NCBI GenBank assembly: GCA_945897765.1
Contig: CAMDGP010000020.1
Location: 1-16,919, forward strand
DNA from: Chitinophaga pinensis
Lineage (GTDB): Bacteria; Bacteroidota; Bacteroidia; Flavobacteriales_D; Crocinitomicaceae
Length of the DNA stretch: 16,919 nucleotides
Reading direction: 5' to 3'
The position numbers and the translations under genes are program-made. Under the pieces are notes generated by a model. The model saw nothing but the letters and a program-made list of their open reading frames with translations. It was not told where the DNA came from and did no database searches. Numbering within the stretch: the first letter of the stretch is position 1; each line of letters starts with the position of its first letter. Of the stretch, positions 14,029 to 16,919 are shown piece by piece.

Positions 14029-15243
14029 ATGAAACTATTGATTCTTACACAATATTACCCACCTGAAATTGGAGCGCCTCAGAATCGTTTACATGAATTA
14101 GCTGTTCGGCTTAAAGTAAAAGGTATTCATGTCGAAGTATTGACTGCATTGCCAAATTATCCCGTTTCAGAAATCATGGAAGGCTATGAAAATGGTAAAA
14201 ATCGATACGAAGAAATTGACGAAATTCCTGTTCATCGTGCTTGGATTCACGTTTCAAAATCAAAAGGAATTGTTTCGCGTTTGTTGAATTATTTTAGCTT
14301 CGTTTGGTCAAGTTATTGGAAAGGTCGAAAAATGAAACACTTCGATTATTTATTAGTTGAAAGTCCACCTTTGTTTTTAGGCTATTCAGCGATGGCTTTA
14401 GCAACAAAACTAAAGGCAAAATTGATATTCAATGTTTCCGATTTATGGCCTGAAAGTGCTGAAAAATTGGGTATTGTCACCAATAAACGTTTACTGAACT
14501 TAGCTTACAATTTAGAAGCGAAATGTTACACCAAAGCACATTTAATCACTGGTCAAACACAAGGAATTGTGGACGATATTCGCGCTCGTTTCCCTGAAAA
14601 AAGAGTTTATTGGTTGCCCAATGGTGTTGATGTTTCTTTTTACAATCCGTATCAAATTCAAGTAGGAAATTTTAGAGAGAAAAACGGATTTTCCGAAGAA
14701 GCAATTTTATTTTTCTACGGTGGAATTATTGGTCATGCACAAGGTTTGGAAGTGATTCTAAATGTTGCGAACTTACTGCGTGAACATTCAAAAATTCAAT
14801 TCATTCTTCAAGGTTCTGGACCTGAAAAAGAGATGCTTTTGGAACTAAAAAAGACATTAGAATTAAACAATGTTCATTTTCTTGAACCTGTAAGTAAAAA
14901 AGAAATGCCTTCAATTTTGAAATCAATTGATGTAGCTTTGGTTCCTTTAAAAAATTTACCGCTATTTCAAGGTGCGATTCCATCTAAAGTTTTTGAGTCA
15001 TTAGCTATGGAAGTTCCTTTACTGTTAGGCGTTGATGGTGAAGCAAGAATGCATTTTATCGAAAAAGGAAACGCAGGTTTATTCTTTCAACCTGAAAATG
15101 CAGAAGACCTTGCAAAACAAGCTTTATTTTTAGCTGAACATCCAGAAAAAAGAAGAGAAATGGGTCAAAATGCAAGAAAATATGTTTCTGAAAATTTTGA
15201 TCGAAATAAAATAGCCGAAGAATTTTTGAAAGAACTTTGGTGA
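14029..15243 (+). CDS. GT4-family glycosyltransferase (WbuB-like)
   Basis: This 404-residue enzyme has the GT-B two-domain fold of family GT4 retaining glycosyltransferases. The N-terminal acceptor domain opens with LILTQYYPPEIGAPQNRLHELAVRLKVKGIHVEVLTALPNYP, typical of the WbuB/WcaI-like group of surface polysaccharide enzymes, and contains NVSDLWPESAEKLG (about 139-152). The C-terminal nucleotide-sugar domain has LPNGVDVSFY, FYGGIIGHAQGLEVIL, FILQGSGPEKE and the donor-binding motif GAIPSKVFESLA with E323. It probably adds a sugar to an O-antigen, capsule or other envelope glycan at the inner membrane's cytoplasmic face. No other polysaccharide genes lie nearby, so it is an orphan in this window. 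It converges on the ATPase gene with 31 bases between stops and no visible terminator. Confidence 0.92.
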   Translation: MKLLILTQYYPPEIGAPQNRLHELAVRLKVKGIHVEVLTALPNYPVSEIMEGYENGKNRYEEIDEIPVHRAWIHVSKSKGIVSRLLNYFSFVWSSYWKGRKMKHFDYLLVESPPLFLGYSAMALATKLKAKLIFNVSDLWPESAEKLGIVTNKRLLNLAYNLEAKCYTKAHLITGQTQGIVDDIRARFPEKRVYWLPNGVDVSFYNPYQIQVGNFREKNGFSEEAILFFYGGIIGHAQGLEVILNVANLLREHSKIQFILQGSGPEKEMLLELKKTLELNNVHFLEPVSKKEMPSILKSIDVALVPLKNLPLFQGAIPSKVFESLAMEVPLLLGVDGEARMHFIEKGNAGLFFQPENAEDLAKQALFLAEHPEKRREMGQNARKYVSENFDRNKIAEEFLKELW

Positions 15244-15274
15244 TTTTGGGTTTATAAAAGCAAATGAGACAATT

Positions 15275-16426
15275 CTATTTCAACTCAAAACTTTTTCTAA
15301 AAAACAACTTTTGAAACCATAATTCAAAAGCTGGATCAAGAAATTCAAGTGTTCCATTTTCATCTGTAATTACATCAGCATTAATCAAAATCCCTTTGTT
15401 TTTTGTCACACTTGCAGAAGTGCCAAGGTGATATTTCAAAATACTTTCTTTACTGCTCAATTTGGATTCGTTGCTAGAAATTGCCTTCAATAAATTGACT
15501 TGTGTTGTACTCAACGTTTCAATTTCACGTTGGTATAATGGTGAATTTGCGTGAATCAATTCCTGTAAAGCATTGTTTATTTCCTCAATTCCAGCAACTT
15601 TATCAGTTGATTGCCAGGTGTAATGCGCCAATTGCTGTACATACCAAGAATGATCTTTCATCAAAGTTGGAATCCAAGTTGCAACTTCTAGACTAATTGT
15701 TTTATTGGTTTGCGCAAAGCTGTCCACAATAAAAGAAATCCATTTTTCGCGTTTAATTTTTTGAAGCATTAAAATCGCTCCGAAACGGTAAAACGGTTTT
15801 GACGGGTTATTGAAAATATCAGTCATCATGTGGCGCTTGCTGCCATACAAACAATACGTTACCTTTTTTTGACGTTGCCAGGTTGCGCGCATCGCTTTTT
15901 CAAGTTGTTCGTATTCCTGAAAACTAGATAGATTCTGAAATTCATCTAAACAAATAATAAATTCAATCCCTTTTGCTTCAGCGATTTTTTCTGGCAAGTT
16001 TAGAATTTCAGTTCGGTGTTTTTTCAATTCATTCCAATCAAAACTTAAACTAAAATCAGTTAGTGGATCAAGCCCGAGTGATAATTTTGGAATCAATTGC
16101 TGAAAAAATTCTTTTCCTGCATTTACCCAATCTTGCAAAACCGAAGACGATGATTTGATGACTTCTTTGGCAAACAATTCTAAAAATTCTTCTTCGCTTG
16201 AAACAGAAAACAAATCAATACTTACCGTTCTAAACTGACTTTTCTCAGTATTTAGTTTATAAATAACCTTTTCCACAAGCGACGATTTTCCCCAGCGTCG
16301 AGGTGATATCAACATTGTATTTATTCCTTGTGTAAGATTTTTTGTCAATTTAGCGACTTCTTCTTCGCGATTCGTAAAACTATCAACACTTACGGTGGTT
16401 CCAAACAAAAAAGGAGATTTACTCAT
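15275..16426 (-). CDS. AAA/STAND-type ATPase (archaeal ATPase-like, PF01637-type)
   Basis: This 383-residue protein resembles the archaeal-type ATPase group of P-loop NTPases. An N-terminal R20-E box (SFTNREEEVAKLTKNL) precedes Walker A at residues 41-48, SPRRWGKS, in which the usual first Gly is Ser. Walker B is FIICLDEFQ with D161 and E162. YCLYGSKRHMMTDIFN is a likely sensor-1/arginine region (about 191-206). The C-terminal about 90 residues look like a winged helix (TTQVNLLKAISSNESKLSSKESILKYHLG, then LEFLDPAFELWFQK), the family's usual DNA-binding or effector region. Members are scattered and often linked to mobile or variable regions; function is mostly unknown. A -7 element and three 15-bp tandem repeats directly precede it, suggesting specific regulation. 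The start ATG at 16424-16426 is supported by both. Confidence 0.87.
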   Translation of the reverse strand: MSKSPFLFGTTVSVDSFTNREEEVAKLTKNLTQGINTMLISPRRWGKSSLVEKVIYKLNTEKSQFRTVSIDLFSVSSEEEFLELFAKEVIKSSSSVLQDWVNAGKEFFQQLIPKLSLGLDPLTDFSLSFDWNELKKHRTEILNLPEKIAEAKGIEFIICLDEFQNLSSFQEYEQLEKAMRATWQRQKKVTYCLYGSKRHMMTDIFNNPSKPFYRFGAILMLQKIKREKWISFIVDSFAQTNKTISLEVATWIPTLMKDHSWYVQQLAHYTWQSTDKVAGIEEINNALQELIHANSPLYQREIETLSTTQVNLLKAISSNESKLSSKESILKYHLGTSASVTKNKGILINADVITDENGTLEFLDPAFELWFQKLFFRKSFELK

Positions 16427-16440
16427 TGTACAATTTTCAA

Positions 16441-16448
16441 CAAATGTA
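16441..16448 (-). promoter_or_regulatory. Candidate -7 element for the ATPase gene
   Basis: Minus-strand TACATTTG (16448-16441) matches TAnnTTTG. Transcription would begin near 16436, about 10 bases before the ATG. The -33 position falls in the first unit of the 15-bp repeat array, and only a weak TTA is present there. Two direct copies of TGTACAA (16427-16433 and 16445-16451) flank the presumed start site. Confidence 0.5.
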
Positions 16449-16453
16449 CAAAA

Positions 16454-16498
16454 ACTTACTTGATAGTAACTTGCTAAGTAGTAACTTACTAAGTAGTA
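16454..16498 (-). repeat. Three tandem 15-bp units upstream of the ATPase gene
   Basis: Three contiguous 15-bp units occupy 16454-16468 (ACTTACTTGATAGTA), 16469-16483 (ACTTGCTAAGTAGTA) and 16484-16498 (ACTTACTAAGTAGTA). The second and third differ at one base. Each has ACT…AGT symmetry, and the last, extended to 16500, contains CTTACT-AAGT-AGTAAG. The array starts 6 bases upstream of the -7 element and covers the -33 position, as expected for an operator or iteron-like protein-binding site. Confidence 0.75.
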
Positions 16499-16539
16499 AG
16501 ATTAAAATTTATTTTTATACAATTGATTTTCAAATACTT

Positions 16540-16919
16540 CTAAATAAAACCATTAAAAAAAAGACTATTTTTGAAGTCCTCAGAACAGGAAATTAATTCA
16601 ATTTCTTGCTTAAATAAACCGAAAACAGAAGAGCCACTTCCAGACATAGAAGCGTAAATAGCGTCATTTTTTAATAACTCATTTTTTAGTCCCGCAATTT
16701 TAGGGTGATTCACAAAAATCGAGGCTTCGAAGTCATTAAAAATTAAATCTTGCCAAGCAGAAATTGGATTTTCAAGTAAAACTTCTAAGGATTTTTCTTT
16801 GTAAGAAGGAGTTACTCCAGCATAAGCTTCTTTTGTACCAACGTGAATTCCAGGATTTAATAATACTAAGTAATAACCTTTCAATGTTAGATTCATTGGT
16901 GTTAACTTTTCTCCTCTTC
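16540..16919 (-). CDS. ispE: 4-diphosphocytidyl-2-C-methyl-D-erythritol kinase, C-terminal part (5' end outside window)
   Basis: IspE phosphorylates the 2-hydroxyl of CDP-methylerythritol with ATP in the MEP pathway to isoprenoid precursors. It is a cytoplasmic GHMP kinase. The frame is open to the window edge: seven complete codons (RGEKLTP) precede the first methionine in view (16896), so that methionine is internal. Family signatures are (R)GEKLTP…LKGYYLVLLNPGIHVGTKEAYAGV and, near the C-terminus, ASMSGSGSSVFGLF, which is GHMP motif 3 and closes over the nucleotide. About 125 residues are visible, under half of a normal IspE. It lies upstream of the ATPase gene on the same strand, but the 113-base gap and its promoter suggest separate transcription. 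Confidence 0.93.
   Translation of the reverse strand, partial: RGEKLTPMNLTLKGYYLVLLNPGIHVGTKEAYAGVTPSYKEKSLEVLLENPISAWQDLIFNDFEASIFVNHPKIAGLKNELLKNDAIYASMSGSGSSVFGLFKQEIELISCSEDFKNSLFFNGFI

Noticed and set aside
15244..15274. Bidirectional terminator between the convergent glycosyltransferase and ATPase genes
   Set aside because: No stem of useful length is visible in the 31-base gap.
16427..16539. The 15-bp repeats as a replication origin or plasmid iteron region
   Set aside because: Only three units are present, with no replication gene, no DnaA-box cluster and a core ispE gene directly beside them; an operator fits better.

Overview
The window is 16.9 kb of AT-rich bacterial chromosome, most likely from Bacteroidota, probably Flavobacteriales. 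The evidence is a set of TAnnTTTG (-7) promoter elements with very short leaders, A-rich start contexts without clear Shine-Dalgarno sequences, and a gene set typical of the group: stearoyl-ACP-type desaturase, CvfB-like S1 protein, YcbB-type L,D-transpeptidase lipoprotein, type B L31, an LpxD-like acyltransferase and a GAF-SpoIIE phosphatase. A closer relative, such as a Fluviicola-like lineage, is only a guess. Apart from one AAA/STAND-type ATPase, the content looks like core chromosome. I see no rRNA, tRNA, CRISPR array, IS element or prophage.

Layout. 1-1620 (+): the 3' part of an acyl-ACP desaturase, then an AIM24/TIGR00266 protein. 1793-4405 (-): rpe, an unknown secreted protein and a CvfB-like protein, the last two joined by a TAATG overlap. 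4536-6128 (-): an L,D-transpeptidase lipoprotein. 6190-7665 (+): a rhomboid-family membrane protein whose reading frame is broken by an in-frame TAA after the first 14 codons, then a class IV aminotransferase. 7970-9787 (-): L31, a hairpin terminator, then a DnaQ-like exonuclease overlapping an FAH-family hydrolase by ATGA. 9972-12109 (+): LpxD-like acyltransferase overlapping a GAF-PP2C phosphatase by GTGA. 12574-13686 (+): secreted VWA protein. 14029-15243 (+): GT4 glycosyltransferase. 15275-16919 (-): ATPase with an iterated 15-bp upstream repeat, and the 3' end of ispE.

Functional themes are the envelope and lipid (desaturase, LpxD-like, L,D-transpeptidase, glycosyltransferase, IspE), cofactor and central metabolism (rpe, class IV aminotransferase, FAH), information processing (exonuclease, L31, CvfB) and signalling (SpoIIE phosphatase).

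The most unusual non-coding signal is a family of degenerate 7-bp-phased repeats at the 3' ends of six genes. In at least two of them the array supplies the last codons and the stop. Other points for follow-up are the three 15-bp tandem units abutting the ATPase promoter, the interrupted rhomboid gene, and an apparent coding relic antisense to the end of the phosphatase gene.
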